This document shows, one piece after another, positions 1 through 7,906 of a DNA stretch of 32,752 nucleotides (positions are counted from its first letter, which is position 1; each line of letters begins with the position of its first letter). Both the position numbers and the translations under genes were made by a program. The notes under the pieces are model-generated. The model ran no database searches. It saw only the letters and a list, made by a program, of their open reading frames with translations, and was not told the origin of the DNA. Origin of the DNA: Sphingobacteriales bacterium (GTDB lineage Bacteria; Bacteroidota; Bacteroidia; Sphingobacteriales; Sphingobacteriaceae); NCBI GenBank assembly GCA_013298995.1, contig JAAFJW010000021.1, forward strand, positions 1 to 32,752, in the 5' to 3' direction.

Positions 1-217
1 CTTTTTCGTTTTCACAATAAATATCATAAATGGCTTTTCTATCAAGGTCGGTTTGACCCATTTGTTCGTTGTTTTTGAAAGTCAAGTCAACTATTTTGTC
101 AGCAGTAGGCAATAAAGCATTCAAAAAGTCAAGTAATAGTGGTTTACTGGCTTCTTCTCCGAATATTTTTTTAAATCCGAAATCTGTAAATGGGTTTACA
201 TATTTTGCTTTACTCAC
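1..217 (-). CDS. Rpn-family / PD-(D/E)XK nuclease transposase-like protein, 3' part outside the window
   Basis: This is a partial gene read on the minus strand that runs off the left edge. About 72 residues are visible and begin near SKAKYVNPFTDFGFKKIFGEE. The YVNPFTDFGFKxIFG pattern followed by a DFLN.LLP segment and a DRKAIYDIYCENEK segment is typical of the PDDEXK_2 (Rpn, recombination-promoting nuclease / putative transposase) family. The first catalytic Asp would sit in the YDIYCE strand, and the rest of the active site is beyond the window. No ATG exists in this frame after the upstream in-frame stop, so GTG at 215-217 is the most likely start. A perfect TAnnTTTG-type box lies at 289-296. 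Family members are known or proposed to nick DNA and promote recombination. The family call is fairly secure; activity is not testable here. Confidence 0.75.
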   Translation of the reverse strand, partial: MSKAKYVNPFTDFGFKKIFGEEASKPLLLDFLNALLPTADKIVDLTFKNNEQMGQTDLDRKAIYDIYCENEK

Positions 218-218
218 T

Positions 219-272
219 TTATTTTTGTTTATTGTGTTCGTAAATCTTCGATTTCATCTTATCGTTTGCCAT
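219..272 (-). other. possible 17-codon leader ORF upstream of the Rpn-like gene
   Basis: An ATG-started short frame (MANDKMKSKIYEHNKQK) ends in TAA one base before the GTG start of the Rpn-like gene. It lies between a TAAATTTG promoter-like box (289-296) and that gene. It could be a leader peptide translationally coupled to the GTG, or a chance ORF. An alternative is a frameshift in the AAAAA run that separated an original N-terminus from the gene. Family members usually begin close to the YVNPFTDFG motif, so the extra residues are not needed. Confidence 0.25.
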
Positions 273-288
273 ATAAATTACAGTCTGA

Positions 289-296
289 CAAATTTA
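289..296 (-). promoter_or_regulatory. TAnnTTTG -7 box (TAAATTTG) upstream of the Rpn-like gene
   Basis: On the minus strand the sequence reads TAAATTTG, a full match to the Bacteroidetes sigma-ABfr -7 consensus TAnnTTTG. No clear TTG -33 element is found at the expected 17-23 bp. Transcription would start near 284, leaving a leader of about 67 bases before the GTG start. Confidence 0.4.
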
Positions 297-354
297 CATA
301 TATTTTTTATGGTTTTGTCGAAATGTTCAATTTTGTGGACGGTTTGCATTGTGC

Positions 355-885
355 CTAACGCTGTAATTTGCTGTAAAAATCCCACAATACAATGCCTGTA
401 CTTATTACAATATTAAACGAATGCTTGGTACCAAACTGTGGAATTTCTATACAGGCATCAAGCTGTTGCATTACTTGGTTGCTTACGCCATTTACTTCGT
501 TGCCAAAAAACAGCGCATATTTTTTATCCTTACGGGGATAGTAATCACTTAGGCTAATGCTATTTTGGGCTTGTTCTACGGCTATAATTTGGTATTGTTG
601 TGTTTTTAAATCGGCAACAGCCTCATCTATATTTTCAAAATATTTCCATTGGATGGATTGTGTGGCACCTAGGGCGGTTTTCTCTATCTCGCGGTGTGGT
701 GGCTGTGCGGTAATGCCACATAGGTAAATGGCTTCTACGGCAAAGCCATCGGCGGTTCTAAATGCCGAGCCTACATTGTGCAGGCTACGCACATTATCCA
801 AAACAATAATTATGGGTAGTTTTTGTTGTGCTTTAAATTCGGCTATGTTGGGGCGGTTTAATTCGTCGAGTTTAAGTTTTCGCAT
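355..885 (-). CDS. TrmH/SpoU-family RNA 2'-O-methyltransferase
   Basis: This 176-aa protein belongs to the SPOUT (alpha/beta knot) family, which transfers methyl from S-adenosylmethionine to a ribose 2'-OH in tRNA or rRNA. All three SpoU motifs are visible. Motif 1 is NVRSLHNVGSAFRTADG (residues 31-47, with Asn31, Arg33, Arg43). Motif 2 is FFGNEVNGVS (about 126-135). Motif 3 is IPQFGTKHSFNIV (about 148-160). The length fits the short TrmH form without an extra RNA-binding domain. The ORF track starts 63 bases upstream, but the ATG at 885 is better: it lies directly downstream of a perfect TATATTTG -7 box and begins with the conserved-looking MRKLKLDELNR. The target nucleoside (tRNA G18, wobble position or rRNA) cannot be assigned from sequence alone. 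Confidence 0.9.
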   Translation of the reverse strand: MRKLKLDELNRPNIAEFKAQQKLPIIIVLDNVRSLHNVGSAFRTADGFAVEAIYLCGITAQPPHREIEKTALGATQSIQWKYFENIDEAVADLKTQQYQIIAVEQAQNSISLSDYYPRKDKKYALFFGNEVNGVSNQVMQQLDACIEIPQFGTKHSFNIVISTGIVLWDFYSKLQR

Positions 886-890
886 CAGCG

Positions 891-898
891 CAAATATA
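891..898 (-). promoter_or_regulatory. TATATTTG -7 box of the TrmH-like gene
   Basis: A perfect TAnnTTTG match on the minus strand ends five bases before the ATG at 885. A transcript starting at the usual distance would have almost no 5' leader. It overlaps the longer ORF-track reading frame, which argues for the shorter start. No good -33 TTG was seen. Confidence 0.45.
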
Positions 899-1169
899 TA
901 AATAAAGGTGTAATGATTGCTTTGAGGTACGAATAACAAAAAAGCCAAACGTCTAACATAGTTTATACAATGGTAAAGAAAAATACCTCAAGGTACTAGC
1001 CACTATAAAAAGGCAAGCGAGTTAATGAAAGCGTTGTGATTTTCTTATTTGTAACCCCATTTCACTAAATAAAAAGCCTTTATGCCTCCATCTAGGTATC
1101 GCCCAAAACAAGAAAACCGAGGAAAAAGACCTAGCAGTTTTTAACTTTTTAATTTTAACTTTTGAGTTA

Positions 1170-1421
1170 TTAAACGGCTTTTAGCTCAAAAGTAAAGTTT
1201 TCCATAATCATATTGGCCAATAAGTTTTTACAAGCTGTCTCTACTTTTTGGCTGGCAATAGCCTCGGTTTCGGCTTCTATTTCTAAGGTAATATGGCGGC
1301 CTATGCGTACATTTTGTATTTCGGGCAGGCCAAGGTTTTTCATACTGCCCGTTACGGCTTTGCCTTGCGGGTCTAATATTTCTTTAAGGGGCATTACATC
1401 TATGGCTGCTAAAAATTTCAT
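1170..1421 (-). CDS. purS: phosphoribosylformylglycinamidine synthase subunit PurS
   Basis: This 83-aa protein matches PurS, the small dimeric subunit of the three-part FGAM synthase (PurS-PurQ-PurL) in purine biosynthesis, where it bridges the glutaminase and the synthetase. Visible family features are the N-terminal strand KFLAAIDVMPLKEILDPQGKAV, the NLGLPEIQNVRIGRHITLEIEA core, and a C-terminal segment CKNLLANMIMENFTFEL. The length is standard (about 80-85 aa). The start codon overlaps the pssA stop as ATGA, so it is probably translationally coupled as the last gene of rho-pssA-purS. purQ and purL are not in the window. Confidence 0.93.
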   Translation of the reverse strand: MKFLAAIDVMPLKEILDPQGKAVTGSMKNLGLPEIQNVRIGRHITLEIEAETEAIASQKVETACKNLLANMIMENFTFELKAV

Positions 1422-2095
1422 TGTTGATATTTAAAATGTAGTTGTGAAAAAACGAAGTATAAAATTAAAATAATGGGTACAGCCGCAAACATAAGAAATG
1501 ATAAGGAAACTGCCGAAAAAATTAAAAAAATGTATTTGTATTTATTGGCTTGCCAGCTAGTTGAATGTAATTTTAAACCGAATAACCTAATATTACTTAC
1601 TAGCAAATAGCTTAAACCCAGTATCAAAACTATTAAAAAATATGGCTTGCCTACAAATGTAAAATCCGATATTAAATAAGGTAACGATGTTACAAAAAAA
1701 GCATTTGTAGGTGTGTTTAACCCTATAAAATTTTCGCTTTGCTGGCTATCAATATTAAACTTGGCTAGCCTCACTGCCGAAAATACGGTTATCAAAAACC
1801 CCAAATAAGGCAAGAAAAATGGTATGTTAGGGCTTTGTAAAAGCAATTGATAAAATACAACGCTAGGCAATAAGCCAAAACTTATAACATCGGCAAGGCT
1901 ATCCAGCTCTTTACCAATAGCTGATTTTACGTTTAACAACCTTGCGGCAAAGCCATCAAAAAAATCGAAAATACCACATACAATTACAAAAAACGCAACC
2001 GATTTAAGTTCGCCTTTAAAAGCATATACTACGCCAATGCAGCCTGTAAGCAAGTTGGCGCAGGTAAGGGCGTTGGGTAGGTGTTTTTTTATCAT
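1418..2095 (-). CDS. pssA: CDP-diacylglycerol-serine O-phosphatidyltransferase
   Basis: This 225-aa integral membrane protein should make phosphatidylserine from CDP-diacylglycerol and L-serine, the first step toward phosphatidylethanolamine. The CDP-alcohol phosphatidyltransferase signature D-x2-DG-x2-AR-x8-G-x3-D-x3-D is complete at residues 44-69 (DFFDGFAAR ... GKELDSLAD). About six to eight hydrophobic segments follow, as expected for the family. The N-terminus KKHLPNALTCANLLTGCIG and the GLNTPTNAFFVTSLPYL segment are typical of the PssA type rather than PgsA. It starts 29 bp after rho and overlaps purS by 4 bp, so it probably lies in the middle of a three-gene transcript. Confidence 0.92.
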   Translation of the reverse strand: MIKKHLPNALTCANLLTGCIGVVYAFKGELKSVAFFVIVCGIFDFFDGFAARLLNVKSAIGKELDSLADVISFGLLPSVVFYQLLLQSPNIPFFLPYLGFLITVFSAVRLAKFNIDSQQSENFIGLNTPTNAFFVTSLPYLISDFTFVGKPYFLIVLILGLSYLLVSNIRLFGLKLHSTSWQANKYKYIFLIFSAVSLSFLMFAAVPIILILYFVFSQLHFKYQQ

Positions 2096-2124
2096 TTGAT
2101 TTCAGCGTAACCGCAAACCACAAC

Positions 2125-3705
2125 TTATCCGTTCATCGATACCAAAAACTCATCGTTGCTACGGGTGCCTTTCATTTGGTTTTGTAAAAACTCCATGGCT
2201 TCTTGTGGGTTCATATCGGCAAGGTGGTTACGTAATATCCACACACGTTGCAAGGTATCTTTATCTAATAATAAATCATCTCTACGGGTGCTGCTTGCTG
2301 TTAAATCAATAGCTGGGAAAATACGTTTGTTCGATAATTTACGGTCTAGTTGTAACTCCATATTACCTGTACCTTTAAATTCTTCAAAAATCACCTCGTC
2401 CATTTTCGAGCCTGTATCGGTAAGTGCGGTAGCTAATATCGTAAGCGAACCTCCATCTTCTATATTACGGGCAGCACCAAAAAAGCGCTTAGGCTTGTGC
2501 AAGGCATTGGCATCTACACCACCCGATAATATTTTGCCCGATGCTGGTGCAACGGTATTATATGCTCGGGCTAGTCGAGTTATCGAATCTAAAAGTATTA
2601 CCACATCGTGGCCACACTCTACCATTCGTTTGGCTTTTTCCAGTACAATATTTGCAATTTTTACGTGTCGGTCGGCAGGTTCATCAAAGGTTGATGCTAC
2701 CACCTCGGCCCTCACATTACGCGACATATCTGTAACCTCCTCGGGGCGTTCATCAATCAATAAAATAATTAAATACACTTCGGGGTGGTTGGCAGCAATG
2801 GCATTGGCTACTTCTTTTAATAAATTGGTTTTACCAGTTTTAGGTTGCGCCACTATTAAACCACGCTGGCCTTTACCTATTGGGGTAAATAAATCCATTA
2901 TTCGGGTCGAGTAATCGGACGATTTGGTAAACAAATTTAGCCGCTCGGTAGGAAATAATGGCGTTAAATAATCAAACGGAACACGGTCACGTACTTCGGC
3001 AGGTATGCGCCCGTTGATAGATTCGACCCTTACCAGCGGAAAATATTTTTCGCCTTCTTTGGGTGGCCTAATGCTGCCACGTACAGTATCGCCTGTTTTT
3101 AACCCAAATAATTTTATTTGCGATTGCGATACATAAATATCATCGGGCGATGATAGGTAATTATAATCCGACGAGCGTAAAAAACCATAGCCATCGGGCA
3201 TAATTTCTAGCACACCCTCGTTTACAATTACGTTATCAAAATCAAAGGTGGTATCGTTATTTCTATTTATACGCCCATTGCCAGTATTGTTTTTATCCGT
3301 TACGATAGGTTTAATATCTTGTTTTTCGATGCTTACGCCAATTGGTTCAGCACTATTATTTACAGCTAGCGGTACAATATTGGCTTCGTCAATCAAGGGT
3401 GCATCATCTGGTAAATCAAACAATTTCACATCATCCAGCGGTACATCCGATCGCTTTTTTTCTACCAATTCGGCTTTTATCGTTCGGTTTCTTTTTTTGG
3501 GTTTTGCATCAATAGCCATATCATTAGCTTCGGCCGAAGCACTTAGTAAACTATCTTTTGCAGCTGCTATAAGCACTTGTTGTTCGGTAATTTTAGCAAC
3601 TAAATCAGCTTTGCGCAATTCGTCGGCGTTTTCTATACCAAAACTTTTTGCAATATCCCGAAGCTCGGAAACGAGCTTATCGTTCAATTCGATTTTATCA
3701 GACAT
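2125..3705 (-). CDS. rho: transcription termination factor Rho (long Bacteroidetes form)
   Basis: This 526-aa hexameric RNA-dependent ATPase/translocase terminates transcription. Domains in order: Rho_N helical domain (about 5-45, ending [13 protein letters not shown]); a variable, charged, Asn-rich stretch (about 55-155) absent from the 419-aa E. coli protein; a cold-shock-like RNA-binding domain (about 160-230, RNP1-like [10 protein letters not shown]); and the RecA-type ATPase with P-loop AQPKTGKT (286-293), the [11 protein letters not shown] segment and a Walker B region ([16 protein letters not shown]). The Q-loop/R-loop region and the C-terminal ...[28 protein letters not shown] are intact. 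It is the first gene of rho-pssA-purS. The 234-bp AT-rich gap to the divergent pyrF should hold both promoters, though I see no convincing -7 box for rho. Confidence 0.97.
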   Translation of the reverse strand: MSDKIELNDKLVSELRDIAKSFGIENADELRKADLVAKITEQQVLIAAAKDSLLSASAEANDMAIDAKPKKRNRTIKAELVEKKRSDVPLDDVKLFDLPDDAPLIDEANIVPLAVNNSAEPIGVSIEKQDIKPIVTDKNNTGNGRINRNNDTTFDFDNVIVNEGVLEIMPDGYGFLRSSDYNYLSSPDDIYVSQSQIKLFGLKTGDTVRGSIRPPKEGEKYFPLVRVESINGRIPAEVRDRVPFDYLTPLFPTERLNLFTKSSDYSTRIMDLFTPIGKGQRGLIVAQPKTGKTNLLKEVANAIAANHPEVYLIILLIDERPEEVTDMSRNVRAEVVASTFDEPADRHVKIANIVLEKAKRMVECGHDVVILLDSITRLARAYNTVAPASGKILSGGVDANALHKPKRFFGAARNIEDGGSLTILATALTDTGSKMDEVIFEEFKGTGNMELQLDRKLSNKRIFPAIDLTASSTRRDDLLLDKDTLQRVWILRNHLADMNPQEAMEFLQNQMKGTRSNDEFLVSMNG

Positions 3706-3909
3706 TAATTATGAATTATGTTCAAGGAATTTTTTTTATCATTCACCTCTCGCTCGGCAAGCTTAATCTTGATTTTTTCTGAGAAATTTTTTAGAAAACT
3801 TTGAGCGATAATCGAAGATGTAATAAGATTATGATGCAATTTTATACAAATTATTATTAGCATCAAAATTTTTAATAAATATTTCGCAATAAAAATTCCT
3901 AAATTTTAC

Positions 3910-3917
3910 CAACTTTG
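3910..3917 (+). promoter_or_regulatory. candidate -7 box (CAACTTTG) for pyrF
   Basis: Seven of eight positions match TAnnTTTG. The box lies 22 bases before the pyrF ATG and would give a leader of about 18 bases. No clear -33 TTG lies at the right distance, so this is tentative. Confidence 0.25.
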
Positions 3918-3939
3918 TTTAATCTAATACTTTAATTAA

Positions 3940-4770
3940 ATGAACCGCCAACAACTTATCAACCAAATACGATTTAAAAAAACTTTTTTATGTGTAGGCC
4001 TCGATACCGACATAAATAAAATACCACAACATTTACTAAACCAGCCCGACCCTGTTTTGGCATTTAACAAACAAATAATTGATGCCACACACGATTTATG
4101 CATTGCCTACAAAATAAATACCGCTTTTTACGAATGCCATGGGGTACAAGGTTGGCAAACCATGATAAACACCTTAAACTATATCCCCAAAAACATTTTC
4201 ACCATTGCCGATGCCAAGCGAGGCGATATTGGTAATACAGCTAGCATGTACGCCCAAGCCTTTTTTGATGCCCAAGCATCAGGTATGAGTTTTGATGCCG
4301 TAACCGTAGCCCCTTACATGGGTGCCGATAGTGTAAAACCTTTTTTGGCTTTCGCCGATAAATGGACTATTTTATTGGCTTTAACATCCAACGAAAGTGC
4401 CAAAAACTTTCAATTAATTAATAACCAAGATGGCTTTTTGTACCAGCAAGTAATTGCACAAGCCAGCCAATGGGCCACACCCGAGCAATTAATGTATGTA
4501 GTAGGGGCAACCCGTGGCACAGCACTGGCCGATATTAGAAAACAAATACCGCATCATTTTTTACTAGTACCAGGCGTGGGCGAGCAAGGCGGTAGCCTAG
4601 CCGATGTATGTACCTATGGGCTTAACGCCGATTGTGGCTTAATTGTAAACTCATCTCGTGGTATTATTTACGCTGGGGCGGATGAAAATTTTGCACAAGC
4701 CGCTCGAAACGAGGCGATGAAGATACAGCAACAAATGGAAGGGGAATTGGGTAAAATTTTTGATTTTTGA
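3940..4770 (+). CDS. pyrF: orotidine 5'-phosphate decarboxylase (type 2)
   Basis: This 276-aa cytoplasmic enzyme converts OMP to UMP in the last step of de novo pyrimidine synthesis. The catalytic D-x-K-x2-D tetrad motif is seen as [13 protein letters not shown] (residues 88-100, catalytic Lys93). The longer length and the features [37 protein letters not shown] and [10 protein letters not shown] place it in the type-2 family (Mycobacterium/Myxococcus-like) rather than the 230-240-aa type 1. It stands alone, divergent from rho. The ATG start is the first in frame and gives a standard N-terminus. Confidence 0.95.
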   Translation: MNRQQLINQIRFKKTFLCVGLDTDINKIPQHLLNQPDPVLAFNKQIIDATHDLCIAYKINTAFYECHGVQGWQTMINTLNYIPKNIFTIADAKRGDIGNTASMYAQAFFDAQASGMSFDAVTVAPYMGADSVKPFLAFADKWTILLALTSNESAKNFQLINNQDGFLYQQVIAQASQWATPEQLMYVVGATRGTALADIRKQIPHHFLLVPGVGEQGGSLADVCTYGLNADCGLIVNSSRGIIYAGADENFAQAARNEAMKIQQQMEGELGKIFDF

Positions 4771-4822
4771 GGGGTAATTTTTGATTTTTTTCGTAACGGA
4801 TGGGGTAATAAAAATGAGATGT

Positions 4823-4935
4823 GTTGCATTTATCACTTGAATCCGCCATTTATTTTCTTTCTCTTCTTTCTGAAAAATATTATTCTTTTATACTTGACTT
4901 CCCAAATTTGAAAAGTTGCATTTATTATTTGAATC
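4823..4935 (+). repeat. pair of 21-bp direct repeats in the pyrF-DUF3467 gap
   Basis: GTTGCATTTATCACTTGAATC (4823-4843) and its near copy GTTGCATTTATTATTTGAATC (4915-4935) differ at two positions and are separated by 71 bp of T-rich sequence. They lie upstream of the DUF3467 gene. They could be a small duplication or paired regulator sites. No function can be assigned. Confidence 0.5.
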
Positions 4936-5013
4936 TAAGTAATAAAACCAACAATAATAAAAATATTTAAAAAAGTATCGCTAATTATAGCCAGACTTTT
5001 TTAATTTAGAGCG

Positions 5014-5331
5014 ATGGAACAAGCAACAAACGATAACCAATTAAACATTGAGCTAAGCGAAGAAATAGCCGAAGGTATTTACGCCAACTTGGCCATTATC
5101 ACACACTCGAACAGCGAGTTCGTGTTAGATTTTATTCGCATAATGCCCGGTACGCCAAAATCAAAAGTTAAAAGCAGAATTATTTTAACGCCCGACCACG
5201 CCAAACGATTATTGTACGCATTGGAAGATAATTTAGCCAAATTTGAAATAGCAAACGGCAAAATAAGTGGAGGCAACGACCCTAGTAATGGCTTACCATT
5301 TAACTTTGGTGGACCAACTGCCCAGGCATAA
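5014..5331 (+). CDS. DUF3467 family protein
   Basis: This 105-aa protein of unknown function matches the DUF3467 pattern common in Bacteroidetes. It has an N-terminal ELSEEIAEGIYANLAIITHSNSEFVLDFIRIMPGTPKSKVKSRIILTPDHAKRLLYALEDNLAKFE core and a Gly/Pro-rich tail (NGLPFNFGGPTAQA). The NLAII.HS..EF.LDF.R..P sequence suggests a small beta-sandwich. There is no signal peptide or membrane segment, so it is probably cytoplasmic. It is followed 11 bp later by the channel-like gene and may share its transcript. Family membership is confident; no biochemical role is known to me. Confidence 0.85.
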   Translation: MEQATNDNQLNIELSEEIAEGIYANLAIITHSNSEFVLDFIRIMPGTPKSKVKSRIILTPDHAKRLLYALEDNLAKFEIANGKISGGNDPSNGLPFNFGGPTAQA

Positions 5332-5342
5332 CTATTTTTGTT

Positions 5343-6044
5343 TTGGTAAAAAAGCATCTTCGTAAAATATTAAAGGGCAATAATTATAGTCCCGAAGAAG
5401 AAACTTCGGGCTACCTCTTACATATTAAACGAACTGTGGCTATTTGGCACAACCAACAATATAATGATTTTGGTATAGAGCGGCTGTTTAGGCTTTGCCT
5501 ATCGGCCTTAATGTTTATATACCCAGGTATTTTAATAGAAACTATATTTAATTCTAAAACATATATTAACAGGAAGCTAGCCGCCGAAATGTATGTGATG
5601 CTAAAAACTTTTTTGCCTTTATTTATTTTATTAAATAGCTGGTATATCAATCCTTTTGTTTATTTTATTAATATTTATCTTTTATCCGAAACGTATATTT
5701 ACCTGTTTAGTAAAATATTTTTGGCCGAACACCATGCCAAAACCAGCAATAAGCGCACACTTTTATTATTGATTTTTAATTTTGTAGAATCGGGCTTATC
5801 GTTTGCGGTAATTTATATGGCGGGTAATTATTTAAACGCACCTTCAATAGATGCCGTAGATGCCATCTATTTTTCGGTTGTTACCAGCGCAACCGTGGGC
5901 TACGGCGATTTTTATCCTATTACTAAAATGGGTAAAATAATAACCGCCATACAGGTTTTATGCTCTATTTCGTTTATTGTATTGTTTTTTAATTTCTTTT
6001 CGGGAGCAAGCTCTCAAGCGGCCGAGCATAAAATTGATGGATAA
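5343..6044 (+). CDS. one-pore potassium-channel-like membrane protein
   Basis: This 233-aa membrane protein carries the K+ selectivity filter TVGYGD (residues 184-189) in SVVTSATVGYGDFYPITKMGK, preceded by a pore helix and followed by an S6-like helix (IITAIQVLCSISFIVLFFNFF). Upstream hydrophobic segments near 51-68, 85-118 and 139-162 make about four more helices, so it is larger than a minimal 2-TM channel and resembles an ion_trans_2 (PF07885) protein. No RCK/TrkA_N regulatory domain follows. The only plausible start near the 5' end is TTG at 5343, since the first in-frame ATG is codon 57 and would remove part of a helix. It lies 11 bp behind the DUF3467 gene. It probably conducts K+ across the inner membrane; ion selectivity is inferred from the filter. 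Confidence 0.75.
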   Translation: MVKKHLRKILKGNNYSPEEETSGYLLHIKRTVAIWHNQQYNDFGIERLFRLCLSALMFIYPGILIETIFNSKTYINRKLAAEMYVMLKTFLPLFILLNSWYINPFVYFINIYLLSETYIYLFSKIFLAEHHAKTSNKRTLLLLIFNFVESGLSFAVIYMAGNYLNAPSIDAVDAIYFSVVTSATVGYGDFYPITKMGKIITAIQVLCSISFIVLFFNFFSGASSQAAEHKIDG

Positions 6045-6346
6045 TTTAAATCCTAAGAAACAACAAGTACCATTTTTTCACATAAATACTAACCCAAGTT
6101 GGGAGTAACAATTTTAGTTTTATTTGTTATAAACAACAGTTATACAGTATTTTGACGCATTATCATTGCTTGCTAGTAGGCGAAATCCCCAATTACAAAT
6201 ACCGTTGAAGTTTGCTAGGTTTTAATTTTACTACACGTTTTTTTAAGAAACAATATGAGGTTAGCAATACAAATAGCAAAATAAATGCCTTATAGGCCAA
6301 CTATCATAACTTTGGTGGGCTAGCATAATTTATTTTATCAACAAAA
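6045..6346. other. AT-rich gap between the channel gene and the OmpA terminator
   Basis: No credible ORF, tRNA or conserved RNA was seen. The channel gene and the OmpA gene converge here. The only strong structure is the terminator hairpin immediately to the right. A short less AT-rich stretch (about 6150-6225) does not resemble anything I can name. Confidence 0.5.
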
Positions 6347-6380
6347 AAAAGGCCATCTTGTAGCTACAAGATGACCTTTT
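6347..6380 (-). terminator. strong intrinsic terminator of the OmpA-family gene
   Basis: An almost perfect inverted repeat, AAAAGG-C-CATCTTGTAG / CTACAAGATG-A-CCTTTT, lies 28 bp beyond the stop codon. Read on the minus strand it ends in a run of eight T. The 10-bp core is perfectly palindromic. Confidence 0.88.
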
Positions 6381-6408
6381 AAAAAATTCAATATTTTTTT
6401 ACAAGATA

Positions 6409-7782
6409 CTAGTAAATTGTAAACTCAACACGGCGGTTCATTTGTTTACCTTTTGCAGTTTTATTACTTGCAATAGGTTGCGATTCGCCGTAGCCAGCAG
6501 CTTCTATCCTCGAAGGATTAGCACCTTTACTTACCAAATAAGCTTTTATAGATTCGGCCCTGTTTTTTGATAAAGCAAGATTAGCGGCATTACTACCATC
6601 GCTATCTGTATGGCCAGCCAGTTTTAAACTGAAATTTTTGGCAACTATTAAATTAGCAACTTTATCTAAACTTTCAAACGATACCGAACGAATGGTGGCT
6701 TTACCTAAATCAAATTCTAAGTTTTTGATAGCATCTTTTACTATTCTTTTATCTTCTTCGGTAATATAAACTTTTACATCAGCAGGTTTATTAATTACAA
6801 AAGATGGTAAAGGGCAACCAGCACCATCAACTTTAGTAGTTGTAGGCGTTGCTGGGCATTTATCAAAATAATCAGATACACCATCATTATCAGCATCTGT
6901 CATAAATTTTTTCTGCTCTTCCATCAATTTAGCATTTTCGGCTGCTATACGAGCATTTTCGGTAGCAATAGCGGCTTTTTCGCTATCCATTTGTTTTCTT
7001 AGGTCGTCATATTTTTCGTCCATTTTTTTGGTAATACCTGTAATAGGATTGTATTTACCTAAAGCTGGTCTTGATTTTTTTCCTAAAATAAATTCTAATC
7101 CAGCATATCCATAAGAGAAATTATCTCTTTGTGGTGCACTTTTTACAGCATCAAAATTATCCGCATCTACAAAACCTATTTTATAACCTAAATCTAAGTT
7201 AATTACAGATGACAAAACAATTTTAGTACCTATCGAAACTGGTATAAATAACATTCTACCTGTTTGAGCTGGCGATTTAACATTTGCTTTTGATGTAAGT
7301 ACTGCTGAATAATCAATAATACCTGCTCCAATTGTACCATAAGGTAAAAAAGCACTTTTTTCGTGTAAAAAGCTAATGTTACCAAAAGTAATATTGGTAG
7401 AAAAACTAGCCGACCAGTTTAAATCTGTATCAAAAGTCCAAGGCGTAGATGGGGTTTGCGTACGGCCAGAGTTTGATCCTTTTAAGCTACCAGCTAAAAA
7501 ATCGGCTTGGAAACCTAATGTATGACCAACTTGTTTTTTTAAGAAAAAACCATAACCCGTTTTAAACGAGTAATTAGAAAAATCGCCTCTAGTGCTTACT
7601 GCCGAGGTTGGTATTAAAGTTCCAGCGTTAATACCGAATGACATGGTTCTAAAAATTTTAGAAGTTTTATCACTTTTAATCGAATTTGTTAACTCGGGAG
7701 TTGCTGCGGTTTGTGCAAATAAAGGACTTACCAGCCCAACTATTGCTACAACCATTAAATGTTGAAGTAATTTGTGTCTCAT
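6409..7782 (-). CDS. OmpA-family outer-membrane protein with TSP3 calcium-binding segment
   Basis: This 457-aa exported protein has a signal peptide (about 1-23, MRHKLLQHLMVVAIVGLVSPLFAQ). A beta-rich N-terminal domain (about 45-235) with alternating aromatic strands is consistent with an outer-membrane barrel. A charged coiled coil follows (about 250-295, KMDEKYDDLRKQMDSEKAAIATENARIAAENAKL), then a thrombospondin type-3-like repeat (DADNDGVSDYFDKCPATPTTTKVDGAGCP), and a C-terminal OmpA peptidoglycan-binding domain (AGHTDSDGSNAANLALSKNRAESIKAYLVSKG). It probably anchors the outer membrane to peptidoglycan. It is monocistronic with its own terminator. No perfect -7 box was seen; the leader is very A/T-rich. 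A specific gene symbol is not justified. Confidence 0.9.
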   Translation of the reverse strand: MRHKLLQHLMVVAIVGLVSPLFAQTAATPELTNSIKSDKTSKIFRTMSFGINAGTLIPTSAVSTRGDFSNYSFKTGYGFFLKKQVGHTLGFQADFLAGSLKGSNSGRTQTPSTPWTFDTDLNWSASFSTNITFGNISFLHEKSAFLPYGTIGAGIIDYSAVLTSKANVKSPAQTGRMLFIPVSIGTKIVLSSVINLDLGYKIGFVDADNFDAVKSAPQRDNFSYGYAGLEFILGKKSRPALGKYNPITGITKKMDEKYDDLRKQMDSEKAAIATENARIAAENAKLMEEQKKFMTDADNDGVSDYFDKCPATPTTTKVDGAGCPLPSFVINKPADVKVYITEEDKRIVKDAIKNLEFDLGKATIRSVSFESLDKVANLIVAKNFSLKLAGHTDSDGSNAANLALSKNRAESIKAYLVSKGANPSRIEAAGYGESQPIASNKTAKGKQMNRRVEFTIY

Positions 7783-7906
7783 TTTTTTTGATTTAATTTA
7801 GGTTTAAAGTTTATTTTTTTGGTTTTAAAAATATTACCAATTATAAGAAAATTATATTAATTACAAGATAAAAAAAAACGATTAATTTTTAATTCCTCTA
7901 TACCTA

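Noticed and set aside
69-416. 115-aa plus-strand ORF at the left edge
   Set aside because: It lies antisense to the Rpn-like gene, whose translated motif YVNPFTDFGFKKIFGEE is clearly the real one, and runs into the TrmH gene.
2156-2914. 252-aa plus-strand ORF
   Set aside because: It is an antisense shadow of rho, whose P-loop and Walker B motifs are intact on the other strand.
3248-3766. 172-aa plus-strand ORF antisense to the rho N-terminus
   Set aside because: Low-complexity Ser/Phe-rich translation produced by the variable part of rho; no promoter or family signal.
4651-4849. two overlapping 61-aa minus ORFs after pyrF
   Set aside because: They overlap each other and the pyrF end, with no recognisable motif.
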